Assembly: GCA_038319025.1 (NCBI GenBank) | Contig: JBBQCW010000004.1 | Coordinates: forward strand, 62,001 to 126,000 | Source of the DNA: JBBQCW01 sp038319025 | GTDB lineage: Bacteria; Actinomycetota; Thermoleophilia; Solirubrobacterales; Solirubrobacteraceae | DNA: 64,000 bases | Direction of reading: 5' to 3' | Shown here: one piece after another, positions 42,331-51,220 of the stretch | How the letters are laid out: each line of letters begins with the position of its first letter | How positions within the stretch are numbered: the stretch's first letter is position 1 | Position numbers and translations under genes: made by a program | The notes under the pieces: generated by a model | What the model saw: only the letters and a program-made list of their open reading frames with translations | What the model was told of the DNA's origin: nothing | Database searches by the model: none

Positions 42331-45300
42331 GTGTCCCAAAGGCCGAAAGTCGCATTGGCAGTGGTCCTGACGACGCTGGTTGTCGGCCTCACCCAGGCCA
42401 ACGCCCTCGCCAATACGGCCCTTGTCGGCTCCGTTCCGTTCGGCAGCAGCCAGTCGGTGTTCCAGCTCTCGGTGAACCCGAACACGGACCGTGTCTACGC
42501 CGCGGGCGGCTACGCGGAACACGGCCTGACGGTGCTCGACGCATCGGCTCCGGCCAGCCCCAGCGTGGTAACCGCCCTGCCGACGCTCGGCGGCGGCGTC
42601 ACGGTCAATCCGGGCGCCAACCGCTTCTACACGTCCGACGGCTACGGCGACAACATCGTCACCTACAGCGGGGCCACGAACCTGCCGATCGACACGACGG
42701 CGGCCACCGGATGCGGTGGCACCTTCGACTATGACCCCACGGCCAACCTCGTCTACGAGTTGACGCAGTGCAGCGACTCCCTGATGGCCATGGACGCCTC
42801 CACGGACACGCTCGTCAACACGCACGCGGGCTGCTGCGGCGTCGGTGATTTCCCCCGGGTGAACCCCGCCACGGGCCGCACCTACGTGAACAATTTCTTC
42901 AACCCGGCCAAGGTGTACGGCCCCGGTCCGACGTTCTCGTCGCTGCCCGGCGTCACCGAGCAGGTCATGGCGACCAACCCGACGGCCAACAAGATCTACT
43001 CCTGGCCGGGAGCGGGATCCGACGTCGAAGTGCGCGACGGCACCACCCACGCCCTCCTGGCGACCGTCGCCGGCGCCGCGGGCGTCGACGGCATGTACTA
43101 CCCGGGCGTCACGGACACGGTGGCGAACCGCACGTACATCCTGAACGCGTCGGTGGGGCAGGCCCAGATCATCGACGGAGTCACCAACGCAAGTCTCGGC
43201 AGCCTGAGCCTGCCGGCCGGCGAGCAGGCCTTCGCGATCGCCGTCGACTCGGTCAAGCATCGCGTGTACATCGTCGGCGCCACCTCCTACTACGCGCCCA
43301 AGACCCTGTACGTCTTCGCGTCGACGACCGCCACGGTCACCGAGAGTCCTGTGCACGCCACGGGCTCCACAACCCGCAGCTTCGCCGTCATGAGCGGAGC
43401 CGGCAACACGAAGTACTGGTGCTCGCTGGACAACATGCCTGGCAGCCCGCTCGACTATCCGACGTTGGCGGGCCTGTACCCCGACTGTGGTGCGGCCGGC
43501 ACTGCGACCGGCACGCCCCTCACCCTCAGCGGCCTGAGCGAAGGCCCTCACACGCTGTACGTGGCCACCGGCACCGACGCGCTTACCGACCCGTTGTTCA
43601 GCGCACCGGAGTTCACCTCGATCTCGTTCTTCGTCGACTCCCAGGCGCCAGACACGAGCATCGATGCGCACACGCCGGCCGGAGCGGCGACGGCCTCCAC
43701 GTCCGCCTCGTTCACGTTCAGCGGTACCGACTCGGCCCCATCGTCGGGTGGCCCCACGTTTGAGTGTTCGCTCGACGGTGCGGCCTTCAGCGCGTGCACG
43801 TCGGTGCAGAACTACGCCGGCCTGGGCGAGGGCACGCACACGTTCGACGTACGCGCGGTGGATACAGAAGGCAACGTAGATGCGACGCCGGCGCACTACG
43901 CGTGGGGCATCGACCTGACGAACCCGACGGCAACGGTGATCGATCCTGCCGCTCGCACCCAGGATCCGTACAGCCTGCTGAACCCGAAGCAACTCGTGCA
44001 TCCGTTCTACGCGCTGGACAGCGGTACGCCGAACTACAGCTGCAGCGACCCGCTGGCAGGATCACCCCCGTTCGCCTCGGGTATCGCCTCCTGCACGGAC
44101 AACTTCCAGAACGGCACGCTGGGTAACTTCCTCTTCCACGCCACGGCGACCGACAACGTGGGCCACACGTTCACCACGCCCGACCGTGCGTATCGGATCG
44201 TGCCGCCGAAGTACGACGACTTCCTGATGGGCAACCATCCGACGGCGTACTTCCGTCTGGATGAGCCGCAGAGCGCCTCGATCGATCCAGCCACCGGCGC
44301 CCCAGTGGTCGACGGCATGCTCGACAGCTCGGGCAACGGTCACACCGGCACCTATCAGAACGGTGTGATCCTCCGCCGCCGCCCGGCCCTGAAGTGCGAG
44401 GACTGGAAGAACCCGCTGCACCACCCGGACTCCTGGTGTGACGCGTTCAACTACAAGAACCAGGGCTACAGCGCGTTCTTCGATGGCACCGCCGATCACG
44501 CGTTCGCGAACAACATCGATGCTTCGGGCGACTCTGACCACGGCCAGGTGAACCACTCTTCGTTCTCCGCCGAGGCGTGGGCGTTTCCCATCGGCGACGG
44601 GTCCGGTCACGCTCAGGGCACGCTCGGCCTGATGGAGCATGGCGAGGAGTACCGCGTCTACTACGACGGTCGCTGGCACGCCCGGTTGGTCAACGGGACG
44701 GAGCTCGTCGGTCCGTCGCAGCCGTCGGACGCCTGGTACCACGTCGCCGTCAGCTGGGACGGCAACACGGTGCGCCTGTTTGTCAACGGCGCCCAGGTGG
44801 ACAGCCACTCCGGCGTCACCCACTCGTGGGCGGGCGGCACCCCGACGATGTTCGTCGGCCGCACAAACATTCCGTCGACCTGGTGGCACGGCTACATCGA
44901 CGAGGTCGCCTACTACAACGGCCAGGCGCTGGCCCCGGACGAGTGGGCCGACCACTGGGAGATCGGTCAGACCGATGAGCCCGGCGGCGCGGGCCCGGGC
45001 GTGCTGGACATGACGCGGCCGACCGCGGACATCGACGAGCCGGCGAACGGTGCGACCTACAACGGACCGACGAAACCGTTGGTGCATCCGCCGCACGCCT
45101 CGTTCTCGTGCTCTGACGCTGATGGTGGCGGGGACGTGACTTCGTGCACGGCCTCGGTTGACGGCAACCCGATCGCGAACGGCGCGCTGCTGCCGCTGGG
45201 AGCCGGGACCCACGACTTCGCGGTGGTGGCGTTCGACGCCAGCGGTCTGCGGTACGAGCACCATCATTCGTACACGGTGAAACCGTTCGATCAGATCCTC

Positions 45301-46263
45301 CTCGGCGATGGGCCCGAGGCCTACTACCGGTTCGATGAGGCCTCCTCGTCGCACGATGCGTTGGACTCCGCGGGCCTGCATAACGCTGAGTACAAGAACG
45401 ACACCGCGAACGGTCCTGCCGGTATCTCGGGCGACGGGAACACGACCCGTCAGTTCTTCGGTCTGGGTGGCTACTTGTACGTGAACGGCGTTCCGGCCGG
45501 GTTCACCGGTTGGACGGCGGAAGCGTGGATCAACCCGGACGACCGCGGCGACATGGTCGTCATGGATCACGGCGCCGGCGGCAGCGCGCCTGCGCTGTTC
45601 CTGCGCAACCAGCATCTCGTGCTGCATCTGCCCGACCCCGACGGCGAGCTGATCGACCCCAGCACGTTCCCCTACGGCGGCGGGTTCCATCAGGTCGCGG
45701 CGACTTGGGATGGCGTGACGGCAAAGCTGTTCGTCGACGGTGTGCGGGTGGCTCGGCGCGAGGCCACCAAGGCGCCGTCGGGCATCTCCACCCTGTACTT
45801 CGGCTTTGGGAACGTAGGCGTTTACCACCCCTGGTTCCGGGGGTCGATCGATGAGGGCTCGTACTTCCGCGTGGGGCTGTCCGATCAGCGGATCTACGAG
45901 CATTTCATCGCCGACCCGCCGACCGGCGCGGCCGGCTCGGGCGGCGGCTCAGGCTCAGGTGGCTCTGGTAGCGGCTCGGGGTCCGGAAGCGGCGCAGGGT
46001 CCGGCTCCGGCAGCGGTGCAGGGGCCGGCGGCGGATCTGGCTCGGGCTCAAGCGGCGGCGCCGGCGTGCTGCCGCCGAAGCCGGTTACGCCTGTCACGCC
46101 GATCTCGACACCGGTGACTCCGAAGAGCACGCCGCAGGCGCCGGCCAACAAGCCCACGCTGACGGCCCGTCAGCGCGCGCACGCTCGGGCCGTGGCCCGC
46201 GCCAAGGCCCGCGCCAAGAAGGCCCGCGCTCGCGCGAAGGCGCGCGCCCGCAAGCACCGCTGA
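42331..46263 (+). CDS. Giant secreted YVTN-propeller/Ig/LamG protein with polybasic tail, copy 2
   Basis: 1310 residues from GTG 42331. Signal peptide to about 28. Residues about 30-330 form a YVTN/Lvp-type beta-propeller (SVNPNTDRVYAAGG, TVNPGANRFYTSDG, AVDSVKHRVYIVG) absent from copy 1. Then come an Ig-like domain with the C-x-LDG ... ACTS pattern, LamG domains at about 630-880 and 985-1195, a Gly-Ser linker of about 45 residues, a PVTPISTPVTPK stretch and the same Ala/Arg/Lys/His tail as copy 1. The two LamG halves are so similar to those of copy 1 that one arose by duplication. No anchor motif. Probably a surface protein. Confidence 0.85.
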   Translation: MSQRPKVALAVVLTTLVVGLTQANALANTALVGSVPFGSSQSVFQLSVNPNTDRVYAAGGYAEHGLTVLDASAPASPSVVTALPTLGGGVTVNPGANRFYTSDGYGDNIVTYSGATNLPIDTTAATGCGGTFDYDPTANLVYELTQCSDSLMAMDASTDTLVNTHAGCCGVGDFPRVNPATGRTYVNNFFNPAKVYGPGPTFSSLPGVTEQVMATNPTANKIYSWPGAGSDVEVRDGTTHALLATVAGAAGVDGMYYPGVTDTVANRTYILNASVGQAQIIDGVTNASLGSLSLPAGEQAFAIAVDSVKHRVYIVGATSYYAPKTLYVFASTTATVTESPVHATGSTTRSFAVMSGAGNTKYWCSLDNMPGSPLDYPTLAGLYPDCGAAGTATGTPLTLSGLSEGPHTLYVATGTDALTDPLFSAPEFTSISFFVDSQAPDTSIDAHTPAGAATASTSASFTFSGTDSAPSSGGPTFECSLDGAAFSACTSVQNYAGLGEGTHTFDVRAVDTEGNVDATPAHYAWGIDLTNPTATVIDPAARTQDPYSLLNPKQLVHPFYALDSGTPNYSCSDPLAGSPPFASGIASCTDNFQNGTLGNFLFHATATDNVGHTFTTPDRAYRIVPPKYDDFLMGNHPTAYFRLDEPQSASIDPATGAPVVDGMLDSSGNGHTGTYQNGVILRRRPALKCEDWKNPLHHPDSWCDAFNYKNQGYSAFFDGTADHAFANNIDASGDSDHGQVNHSSFSAEAWAFPIGDGSGHAQGTLGLMEHGEEYRVYYDGRWHARLVNGTELVGPSQPSDAWYHVAVSWDGNTVRLFVNGAQVDSHSGVTHSWAGGTPTMFVGRTNIPSTWWHGYIDEVAYYNGQALAPDEWADHWEIGQTDEPGGAGPGVLDMTRPTADIDEPANGATYNGPTKPLVHPPHASFSCSDADGGGDVTSCTASVDGNPIANGALLPLGAGTHDFAVVAFDASGLRYEHHHSYTVKPFDQILLGDGPEAYYRFDEASSSHDALDSAGLHNAEYKNDTANGPAGISGDGNTTRQFFGLGGYLYVNGVPAGFTGWTAEAWINPDDRGDMVVMDHGAGGSAPALFLRNQHLVLHLPDPDGELIDPSTFPYGGGFHQVAATWDGVTAKLFVDGVRVARREATKAPSGISTLYFGFGNVGVYHPWFRGSIDEGSYFRVGLSDQRIYEHFIADPPTGAAGSGGGSGSGGSGSGSGSGSGAGSGSGSGAGAGGGSGSGSSGGAGVLPPKPVTPVTPISTPVTPKSTPQAPANKPTLTARQRAHARAVARAKARAKKARARAKARARKHR

Positions 46264-46275
46264 CCTGGTGCCCGT

Positions 46276-46302
46276 CCCTACGACCGGGCGCGCCTCGTAG
46301 GG
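46276..46302. terminator. Hairpin between LamG copy 2 and the MoaD-MoaE gene
   Basis: CCCTACGA (46276-46283) pairs perfectly with TCGTAGGG (46295-46302) around an 11-base GC-rich loop. It ends 9 bases before the GTG of the next gene and shares bases with its -10, so it may terminate the upstream transcript or influence the downstream start. Confidence 0.55.
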
Positions 46303-46303
46303 T
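46298..46303 (+). promoter_or_regulatory. -10 element, leaderless start of the MoaD-MoaE gene
   Basis: TAGGGT, 8 bases before GTG 46312, overlapping the right arm of the hairpin. Confidence 0.4.
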
Positions 46304-46311
46304 TAGGGCTT

Positions 46312-46944
46312 GTGCACGTCACCGTCCGCCTTTTTGCCGTCCTGCGTGAGCGCGCCGGGGCACCGCAGGTCGACCTGGATCTCCCGGACGGCGCCTCGGT
46401 GGCCGAGGCGCTCGACGCCCTTGCGCCGCTCGCCGGCGACGTGCCCGTCGTTCTGGCCGTCAACCGCGAGTACGCGGTGGCGGACACCGTCCTGCGAGCG
46501 GGCGACGAGTTGGCGCTGATCCCGCCGGTGTCAGGGGGTGACGTCGCTCGCCACTGGCGAGTGACCGGCGAGCCGCTGTCGCTCGACGTGCTCGTCGCCC
46601 TCGTGGCGGACGGGCGGGCGGGCGCGATCGTCACCTTTGCGGGAACGACGCGGGACGTCGACTTTCTGGACTACGAGGCCTACACCGAAATGGCGACGGC
46701 CGAGCTCGAGCGCATCGTCACCGAGGTCGCTTCGCGCCACCGCGTGTGTGCCGTCGCCGCTGAGCACCGCGTGGGGAGGGTGGCGCGTGGGGAGGCGTCG
46801 GTGCTGGTGGCCGCGTCTTCGCCGCATCGGCCCGAGGCCTTCGCGGCGGCCCGCGAACTCATCGACGAGATCAAGGCACGAGCGCCAATCTGGAAGCGCG
46901 AGAGCGGCGAGTGGGTCGAGGGGACACAGCCCCCGGAAAAGTGA
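46312..46944 (+). CDS. MoaD-MoaE fusion, molybdopterin synthase (MoaX-like)
   Basis: 210 residues from GTG 46312. Residues 1-76 are a MoaD/ThiS beta-grasp ending in PPVSGG, the Gly-Gly that must be exposed to carry the thiocarboxylate. Residues from about 80 are MoaE, with FAGTTRD, LDYEAYTEMA, EHRVGRVARGEASVLVAASS, HRPEAFAAARELID and PIWKRE. Mycobacterial MoaX has the same fusion and is known to be cleaved after the Gly-Gly, so processing is expected here. The loop between FAGTTR and LDYEAY is several residues shorter than in typical MoaE (the usual N-x2-GR part is missing). No other molybdenum cofactor gene is nearby. Confidence 0.93.
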   Translation: MHVTVRLFAVLRERAGAPQVDLDLPDGASVAEALDALAPLAGDVPVVLAVNREYAVADTVLRAGDELALIPPVSGGDVARHWRVTGEPLSLDVLVALVADGRAGAIVTFAGTTRDVDFLDYEAYTEMATAELERIVTEVASRHRVCAVAAEHRVGRVARGEASVLVAASSPHRPEAFAAARELIDEIKARAPIWKRESGEWVEGTQPPEK

Positions 46945-46950
46945 CGAGGG

Positions 46951-47475
46951 CTACGCGCCGGCTTCGGTGGGCGCCGTCGGGTCCGAACCTTCCGAACCGG
47001 CTTCCCGGGCCAGGAAGTCCTCGGCCAGCATCGGGTTCTCGGCGGAGCGCCGGACCACCGTCAGCAAAGCAGACATCGAGGAAACCTCCTCGACCTGCTC
47101 CTTGATGAACCACTGCATGAACTGCTCGGACGCGTAGTCGCCCTCATCACGGGCCAGGCCGGCCAAAGCGTTGATCTGGTCGGTCACGCGCTGCTCCTGC
47201 TCCAAGGCCAGGGCTACCGGCTCGACGATGTCGGTGAAGCCGTTCTTCGGGGCGTCGATGCCGGGCACCTGGACGTCCGCGCCCGCGTCGAGCAGGTACT
47301 GGACCATCATCATCGCGTGGCCGCGCTCCTCCAGCGCCTGCGCGTAGAAGTGCGCGGCAAGCCGGGGGAGGGTCTCCGCGTCGTAGTAGGTGGCGATGGC
47401 CACGTACTGCTGGTGAGCTGAGTACTCGTAACGGATCTGCTCGTTGAGGCGGTCGACGAAGGCGGCGGAGGGCAT
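46951..47475 (-). CDS. Ferritin-family iron-storage protein
   Basis: 174 residues from ATG 47475. Four-helix ferritin-like fold with ferroxidase ligands in NEQIRYEYSAHQQY, ALEERGHAMMM (Glu and His), EQEQRVTDQI and KEQVEEVSSM. It lacks the Met heme site pattern of bacterioferritins, so a heme-free ferritin is more likely. It oxidises Fe(II) and stores Fe(III). The -10 TAGAAT lies 6 bases before ATG, and the stop lies 6 bases from the convergent MoaD-MoaE stop. No iron box recognised. Confidence 0.92.
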   Translation of the reverse strand: MPSAAFVDRLNEQIRYEYSAHQQYVAIATYYDAETLPRLAAHFYAQALEERGHAMMMVQYLLDAGADVQVPGIDAPKNGFTDIVEPVALALEQEQRVTDQINALAGLARDEGDYASEQFMQWFIKEQVEEVSSMSALLTVVRRSAENPMLAEDFLAREAGSEGSDPTAPTEAGA

Positions 47476-47481
47476 GGCCCG

Positions 47482-47487
47482 ATTCTA
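47482..47487 (-). promoter_or_regulatory. -10 element, leaderless start of ferritin
   Basis: TAGAAT on the minus strand, 6 bases before ATG 47475. Confidence 0.5.
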
Positions 47488-47541
47488 GCCAGCGGCGGCT
47501 CGGGCGCACCCGGTCGCCCGCCAAAACGCCCTCGCGGACCA

Positions 47542-47547
47542 TAGGAT
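47542..47547 (+). promoter_or_regulatory. -10 element, leaderless start of UDP-glucuronate decarboxylase
   Basis: TAGGAT, 7 bases before ATG 47555, in the 79-base divergent region shared with ferritin. Confidence 0.55.
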
Positions 47548-47554
47548 CAACGGT

Positions 47555-48493
47555 ATGGCCACCTGTCTTGTAACCGGCGGCGCCGGGTTCCTGGGTTCAC
47601 ACCTGTGCGAAGAACTGCTCCGCCGTGACCATCGCGTGATCTGCATCGACAACCTGGAGACCGGGTCGTTGCAGAACATCGAGCACATCCGCTCGTCGGA
47701 GTTCGAGTTCCGCATGCTTGACATCGTCGAGCCCTATTACGTCGACGAGCCCGTGAACATGGTGTTCCACCTCGCGTCGCCCGCTTCGCCGATCGACTAC
47801 CTGCGACTGCCGCTGCACACCCTCAAGGTCGGGTCCTACGGCACCCACCACACGCTCGGTCTGGCCAAGAAGCACCGCGCCCGCTTCATCACCGCCTCCA
47901 CCAGCGAGGTGTACGGCGATCCGCAGGTGCACCCGCAGACCGAGGACTACTGGGGCCACGTGAACCCGATCGGGCCGCGCGGCGTGTACGACGAGGCCAA
48001 ACGGTACGCCGAGGCGCTCGTGATGGCCTACCACCGCCAGCAGGGTGTCGACACCGGCATCGTTCGGATCTTCAACACGTACGGCCCACGGATGCGTCCG
48101 CACGACGGCCGCGCCATCCCCACCTTTCTGCGCCAGGCGCTGCAGAATCGCCCGATCACCGTGTTCGGCGACGGGCGGCAGACGCGGTCGTTCTGTTACG
48201 TCGACGATTTGATCCGGGGCATCATCGCGCTGGCCGAATCCGGTGAGCACATGCCTGTCAACATCGGCAATCCGGACGAGTTCACGCTGCTGGAACTCGC
48301 GGAGGCGGTCATCGACATCACCGGTTGCAGCTCGGAGATCGTGCACGAGGCACTGCCCACGGACGACCCGCAGCAGCGGCGACCGGACATCACCCGTGCG
48401 CAGGATCTGTTGGACTGGAACCCGCAGGTCTCGCTGCGGGAAGGGCTGGAGCGGACGATCGAGCAGTCCGGCCGGGCTGCGCTCATCGGATGA
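47555..48493 (+). CDS. uxs: UDP-glucuronate decarboxylase (UDP-xylose synthase), SDR family
   Basis: 312 residues from ATG 47555. NAD-binding TGGAGFLGSHL at 7-17, HLASPASPIDY, STSEVYGDPQVHPQTE, the catalytic Y-x3-K as YDEAKR, and GDGRQTRSFCYVDDL. The HLASPASP and HPQ-x-E-x-YWG patterns distinguish decarboxylases from dTDP-glucose dehydratases. It converts UDP-glucuronate to UDP-xylose, giving a pentose precursor for the glycan locus that follows. It sits 93 bases ahead of the sugar transferase gene on the same strand. Confidence 0.92.
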   Translation: MATCLVTGGAGFLGSHLCEELLRRDHRVICIDNLETGSLQNIEHIRSSEFEFRMLDIVEPYYVDEPVNMVFHLASPASPIDYLRLPLHTLKVGSYGTHHTLGLAKKHRARFITASTSEVYGDPQVHPQTEDYWGHVNPIGPRGVYDEAKRYAEALVMAYHRQQGVDTGIVRIFNTYGPRMRPHDGRAIPTFLRQALQNRPITVFGDGRQTRSFCYVDDLIRGIIALAESGEHMPVNIGNPDEFTLLELAEAVIDITGCSSEIVHEALPTDDPQQRRPDITRAQDLLDWNPQVSLREGLERTIEQSGRAALIG

Positions 48494-48586
48494 CTGGTTG
48501 GCGGCACGTGTCGGCGGGCATGCTGCAAAGAGTGCGGTTTTGCGCAACTTCTGGAACGCTTGACCGTTAGAGCGTAGGACAGCGTC

Positions 48587-50122
48587 ATGTCAGCTGCTTC
48601 TCGTCCCCCCAAGTCTGGTCAGCCCGCGTCGCCTCCGGCGGCGCCACACCTCGTGGAGGTGCCGCTCGCGGAAGTGTCTCGCGACATGCGCGCCAAGCGG
48701 CCGCCGGCGCTCAATCTCCTCCGGCAGCTGGACACCCTGCGCCGTATGGTGCGCGTCGTTTCCCTGGTGGCGTTGGATTTGTTCGCCATCGGCCTGGCGA
48801 TCTTCACGGCGCTGGCCATCAAGGCCGAGGTACGCGGCGTCTTCGAGCTGCAGCAGGTCTGGGCCGTGACCCGCAGCTACCTGCCGTTCGCCGGGCTGGT
48901 GACGCTGCTCCTGTTCGCGCGGTCAGGACTGTACGCAGATCGTGCCCAGCGACCCGGCTTGTCCTCCGTTGTCGCCTGTCTGTTCCAGACAACCGTGGTG
49001 GCGCTCATCTTCGCCGTGGTCAGTGGTGAGACGTTCTCGAGTTACTACATTTTCTACGGCTCGCTGACGTTCGCCATCGTGTACGTCGGCAGCATCCGCG
49101 CCGTGTACGAATCGCTCACCGGCTACCTGCTGCGTAAGGCCGGCTACGAGCGGCGCGCTGTGCTCGTAGGCACCGGTCAGCACATCGAGGCGGTCGCCCA
49201 CGCGCTCGGAGCGGGCAAGGACAACCCCATCACGATCGTCGGCTTTCTCTCGCTGACGCCGCGCCCCGACAACGGGCTGCGCTCCCTCGGGTCGCTCGCC
49301 GATCTATCGGCCGTGATCAACGAGCACCGCATCGATGAGGTGATCATCGCGGACCCCGACTTCCCCGAGCGCGAGATGGTCGAACTGGTTGATGACGCCC
49401 ACCAGCACGGTGTGCGTGTCCGGATCGCGCCGTCCACGATGAACGTGCTGATACACCGCGCAGACTTCGTCCCTGGGCAGACTGTGCCGCTGTTCGAACT
49501 GCGTTCGCCCGTGTTCGAGGGATTTGATTTCGCCATCAAGCGGGCATTCGACTTGATCGGCGCCACCGTCCTGATCTTCTTGCTCAGCCCGATGTTGCTC
49601 CTGATGGCGCTGGCCGTGGCGCTGAGTTCGCGGGGGCCGATCCTGTACCGCTCGTTGCGGCCCGGAATCGGCGCCACCCCGTTCGACTGCCTGAAGTTCC
49701 GCAGCATGTACGTCGACGCTGATGAGCGCCAGCCGGACCTGGAGGCCAGCAACGAGGCCACCGGCGCGCTGTTCAAGATTCGAGACGATCCCCGTGTCAC
49801 CCGCGTCGGCCGCATCCTGCGTCGCTTCTCGCTGGATGAGCTGCCCCAGCTATGGAACGTGTTGCGCGGCGAGATGTCGCTGGTCGGCCCGCGACCGCTA
49901 CCCCAGCGCGACTTTGAGCAGCTCGCCGAATGGCACAAGAAGCGCTACCTGGTGCTGCCGGGGATGACCGGGCTGTGGCAGGTCTCCGGGCGCGCGGATC
50001 TGGATTTCGACGATCTCGTGCGCCTGGACTTCATCTACCTCGAGCGCTGGTCGGTGTCGCTGGACCTGACCATCCTGCTGAAGACCGTCCCGGCCGTGTT
50101 CGGCCGGCGCGGCTCCTACTGA
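48587..50122 (+). CDS. Polyprenyl-phosphate sugar-1-phosphate transferase (WbaP/exopolysaccharide type)
   Basis: 511 residues from ATG 48587. A Pro-rich cytoplasmic N-terminus (1-50) is followed by four membrane helices (about 55-180), a Rossmann CoA-binding-like domain (AVLVGTGQHIEAVAHAL at about 190) and the bacterial sugar transferase domain from about 325. That domain carries FDLIGATVLIFLLSP (reentrant helix), KFRSMYVDAD, DELPQLWNVLRGEMSLVGPRP and PGMTGLWQVSGR. It transfers a sugar-1-phosphate to the lipid carrier and so starts the glycan repeat. Its stop lies one base from the stop of the convergent glycosyltransferase gene. Confidence 0.95.
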   Translation: MSAASRPPKSGQPASPPAAPHLVEVPLAEVSRDMRAKRPPALNLLRQLDTLRRMVRVVSLVALDLFAIGLAIFTALAIKAEVRGVFELQQVWAVTRSYLPFAGLVTLLLFARSGLYADRAQRPGLSSVVACLFQTTVVALIFAVVSGETFSSYYIFYGSLTFAIVYVGSIRAVYESLTGYLLRKAGYERRAVLVGTGQHIEAVAHALGAGKDNPITIVGFLSLTPRPDNGLRSLGSLADLSAVINEHRIDEVIIADPDFPEREMVELVDDAHQHGVRVRIAPSTMNVLIHRADFVPGQTVPLFELRSPVFEGFDFAIKRAFDLIGATVLIFLLSPMLLLMALAVALSSRGPILYRSLRPGIGATPFDCLKFRSMYVDADERQPDLEASNEATGALFKIRDDPRVTRVGRILRRFSLDELPQLWNVLRGEMSLVGPRPLPQRDFEQLAEWHKKRYLVLPGMTGLWQVSGRADLDFDDLVRLDFIYLERWSVSLDLTILLKTVPAVFGRRGSY

Positions 50123-50123
50123 G

Positions 50124-51098
50124 CTAGGCCACGCGCGGGGTGCGCAGGCGCATCCGACCCGCAACGGGCCGCTTCATCGTGGCCGCCTCGCGGTAAACGC
50201 TCCACGTGGCGAGGGCCGCGTCGTCCCACGTCCACGGCGGTGGCGCGGTGGTGGCGGCGGTGCGTTCGATCGTCGCGGCGGTGGCGAGCAATCCCTCAAG
50301 ATCGTCACAGTCGACGAACGTCCCCCGATCACCGAGGACTTCGCGCACGGCCGGTAAATCACAGGAGACGACCGGGGTTCCACACGCGAGCGCCTCCACC
50401 GGGGGCAGACCGAACCCTTCATCGTCCGAACAAAGGACGAGCGCCCGGGCGCCGGTGTACAACGCAGCCAGTTCATCGTCGGTGACGTGATCGGTGAGCA
50501 GTACGTCGGGCAACTCGTGTGCCCAGCGCTTGGCGGCGCCGACCAGCACGAGCGGAAGATCGCGTGGAGTGGCCGCCAGTTCGCTGACGCGCTTACGCGG
50601 ATCAGGGTGGTCGAGCCCGCCGACCCAGAGCAGGTACTCCTCCGGGATGTCATACGTGGCGCGGGTGGCGGTGACCTCCTCGGCGCTGCGGGCCGTCATC
50701 GATGGCGCCGGCGCCTCATGGATGACGACGATCCGCTCCCGCTCTATGCCCAGGACGTCCATCACGTCATCGGCCACGACCTGCGTGGGGACGATCACGC
50801 GTTCGGCTCGCGCGACTGCCATGTACCTCAGATGATGGTGGCGGCCGGTCCGCAGATACGTGGCACGACGCTTGAGCGGGGCGAGGTCGTGCAGCGTGAC
50901 GACCTGTGGACAAGGAGGCCGCACGAGCGCGCCGGGCACCCATGGCGAGTGGTACACGCCCGCGCGCCTGGGGCGGTGCGTGTCAATGATCTCGTCCTCT
51001 TCGTTGCGCGTGTTCTCGAGCGCGTCGCGAAGGCACGAGACGTACCGGCCGATGCCACGGGGATCCGTCGCCCCACGGCTGTCGAAGGCGATCTTCAT
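50124..51098 (-). CDS. Family 4 (group 1) glycosyltransferase
   Basis: 324 residues from ATG 51098. Short GT-B protein: FDSRGATDPRGIGRYV at the N-terminus, HDLAPL, then the nucleotide-sugar half with LLWVGGLDHPDPRKR and the EX7E motif region DDEGFGLPPVEALACGTPVV. Likely transfers a hexose from an NDP-sugar to the growing lipid-linked glycan. It is divergent from the methyltransferase gene and convergent with the sugar transferase. Sugar specificity unknown. Confidence 0.9.
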   Translation of the reverse strand: MKIAFDSRGATDPRGIGRYVSCLRDALENTRNEEDEIIDTHRPRRAGVYHSPWVPGALVRPPCPQVVTLHDLAPLKRRATYLRTGRHHHLRYMAVARAERVIVPTQVVADDVMDVLGIERERIVVIHEAPAPSMTARSAEEVTATRATYDIPEEYLLWVGGLDHPDPRKRVSELAATPRDLPLVLVGAAKRWAHELPDVLLTDHVTDDELAALYTGARALVLCSDDEGFGLPPVEALACGTPVVSCDLPAVREVLGDRGTFVDCDDLEGLLATAATIERTAATTAPPPWTWDDAALATWSVYREAATMKRPVAGRMRLRTPRVA

Positions 51099-51207
51099 CG
51101 CGCCGCGCAGAGGTACGCGGCAGCAACGTCGTGTCTGGCGTCATCCCTCGTCAGCACTTGGCCGAACCTACACGACCGGACCTGAACGCGGGGATCGGCG
51201 TCGGCGA

Positions 51208-51213
51208 TAGGTT
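51208..51213 (+). promoter_or_regulatory. -10 element, leaderless start of methyltransferase
   Basis: TAGGTT, 7 bases before ATG 51221; supports this ATG over the in-frame GTG at 51131. Confidence 0.45.
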
Positions 51214-51220
51214 GCGGTCC

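Noticed and set aside
45930..46070. Gly-Ser coding repeats as a possible CRISPR or satellite array
   Set aside because: They are in-frame codons of a linker in the LamG protein, with no spacer-repeat structure.
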